Shown: positions 63,150 through 64,000 of the stretch, in pieces
Position numbering within the stretch: position 1 is the stretch's first letter
Layout of the letters: the number at the start of each line of letters is the position of its first letter
From: Burkholderia vietnamiensis LMG 10929
GTDB lineage: Bacteria > Pseudomonadota > Gammaproteobacteria > Burkholderiales > Burkholderiaceae
Direction: 5' to 3'
Assembly (NCBI RefSeq): GCF_000959445.1
Contig: NZ_CP009632.1
Coordinates: 620,001 to 684,000, forward strand
DNA: 64,000 nt
Made by a program: the position numbers and the translations under genes
Notes under the pieces: model-generated
Told to the model about the DNA's origin: nothing
What the model saw: the letters and a program-made list of their open reading frames with translations, nothing else
The model's database searches: none

Positions 63150-64000
63150 ATGCCGACTTGTTTCGTCCTGAGCTTTCTCGCCGAGCATTCACCTACGAGC
63201 GTGGCCAACCATCGGGCCTATGCAGACTCGCGAGGCTATCCCCACTATGTGGTCGACGCGTGTGATGGGCCACGCGGCCCTCAAGCCCTGGCCCTGCACA
63301 AGTACCAGACACTGCTCGACCGACTCCATGTCTGCGCGAACGACGACGTCGTCCTGCTCTTGACCGAGAGCGCCTTGATCGTCGGGGACTATCCAATCGA
63401 ACCGCTCGTCGCCGGACGCGATGAATTGCTGGTGCGCACCACCGAGACGCTGCCGCAGGTCAACCTCCAGATCTGGCGCAATGGCGCTGCGTCACGCGAG
63501 CGGCTCGCACGGGTCGTGGCGCGTTGCCGGTTAGGTGGCGAGCCATTTCCGGGCGAACCCGCGCTGTTCGCCGATGCCGCCGCTCACGACTGGTATCAGC
63601 CGCTGGCGAACATCTGCGTGGTGATGAATTCCAGTCCAAACGTCGATCCCGCCTGGGCGCGTACGCCTACTTTGGCGATCAGCCTTGGCACCGCCGAGCA
63701 ATCGCCGCCCGAGCTGCTCGCCGTGCCTCGATTTCGGCGCGTGCTGGCCGAACACATTCAGTCCTGCCGGACCACGGGCCGACCGTTTTTTCATTTCGAG
63801 CCGCCTGCCCAGCCGGATCCCGACGAGCGTTCAACTTACGACGCGGGCCAGCCGATCGCACTCGTCACGCTCTATACCCCCGAGATAGCCCGCTACGGAG
63901 CCATCGCCGAGCACAATCTCCGACAGTACTGTGCCCGACACGGTTACACGCTCTATGTGCACCGAGGGATGCCCCAAGAAGTGGGGCTGAGCGGCACCGG
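63150..64000 (+). CDS. Glycosyltransferase-like protein (partial, runs off the window)
   Basis: Open from ATG 63150 with no stop to the window end (at least 283 residues). It reads MPTCFVLSFLAEHSPTSVAN and then ADSRGYPHYVVDACDGPRGP, an alpha/beta start. From about residue 228 it has IALVTLYTPEIARYGAIAEH, then NLRQYCARHGYTLYVHRG. This matches the opening of the GMA12/MNN10-type (GT34-like) galactosyl/mannosyl-transferase domain (T-x-Y-T-P-E-I, then N-x-x-x-Y-C-x-x-H-G-Y). The N-terminal part may be a second related domain, since it has NHRAYADSRGYPHYVVD in an equivalent place. It is probably a further enzyme of the adhesin-glycosylation cluster. Ribosome site not obvious. Confidence 0.65.
   Translation, partial: MPTCFVLSFLAEHSPTSVANHRAYADSRGYPHYVVDACDGPRGPQALALHKYQTLLDRLHVCANDDVVLLLTESALIVGDYPIEPLVAGRDELLVRTTETLPQVNLQIWRNGAASRERLARVVARCRLGGEPFPGEPALFADAAAHDWYQPLANICVVMNSSPNVDPAWARTPTLAISLGTAEQSPPELLAVPRFRRVLAEHIQSCRTTGRPFFHFEPPAQPDPDERSTYDAGQPIALVTLYTPEIARYGAIAEHNLRQYCARHGYTLYVHRGMPQEVGLSGT

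Overview
The window looks like accessory DNA of a Burkholderia-group betaproteobacterium (Burkholderia, Paraburkholderia or Caballeronia). Supporting this are the high GC, the DUF2827 and DUF937 families, H-NS-like proteins with a GRTWSGRGRPPKW-type DNA-binding motif, YadA-type trimeric autotransporters and IS66/IS3/IS630/IS21/Tn3 elements. No rRNA, tRNA or CRISPR array was seen. Whether it is a chromosomal island or a plasmid cannot be told from the sequence.

1-10.4 kb is a metal/arsenic block. On the minus strand an ars operon runs arsR, an internally deleted arsI/cadI remnant, two low-molecular-weight arsC, an ACR3 arsenite pump, and a glutaredoxin-type arsC cut by the window start. A second arsR lies divergent from a periplasmic PstS-like binding protein, with palindromes between them. 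Arsenite oxidase genes aioB-aioA follow. A DUF1488 protein, a resolvase fragment, a DUF302 protein, a diheme cytochrome c and a Met-rich periplasmic protein complete the block. Together these would oxidise As(III), reduce and export arsenic, and sense it through ArsR.

10.6-30.6 kb is a graveyard of mobile elements around an Rhs toxin locus: a Tn3-family transposase, an IS630 element with identifiable TIRs and TA target, a secreted protein, a small YD-repeat protein, and a large secreted Rhs protein (TPR, C39 peptidase, YD repeats). The Rhs protein is split by an IS3-family element with a GGGG target duplication. Its detached C-terminal toxin tip, a probable immunity gene and orphan rhs fragments follow. 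Then come one IS66 element, a truncated tyrosine recombinase, and an IS21 remnant carrying a second IS66 with an exact 8-bp target duplication.

30.6-64 kb is a surface-adhesin region. A first trimeric autotransporter (1461 aa) has a long AT-rich upstream region. A FecR/LysM protein, an H-NS gene broken by an amber codon, aquaporin Z, OmpA-type lipoprotein, DUF937, H-NS and methyltransferase genes follow. A tightly packed minus-strand cluster then contains a TPR-glycosyltransferase, small lipoproteins and membrane proteins, a parvulin-type isomerase, three tandem DUF2827 proteins (glycosyltransferase-like), another OmpA lipoprotein and a giant (~3018 aa) Ser/Thr-rich trimeric autotransporter. 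That adhesin has 96-bp tandem repeats (about 15 and 7 copies) and a 1629-bp-period tandem duplication. Beyond it lie a degenerate EAL protein, a serine recombinase and a further glycosyltransferase-like gene running off the end. The strongest candidate for a new system is this cluster: a dedicated glycosylation and export apparatus for a repeat-variable adhesin.
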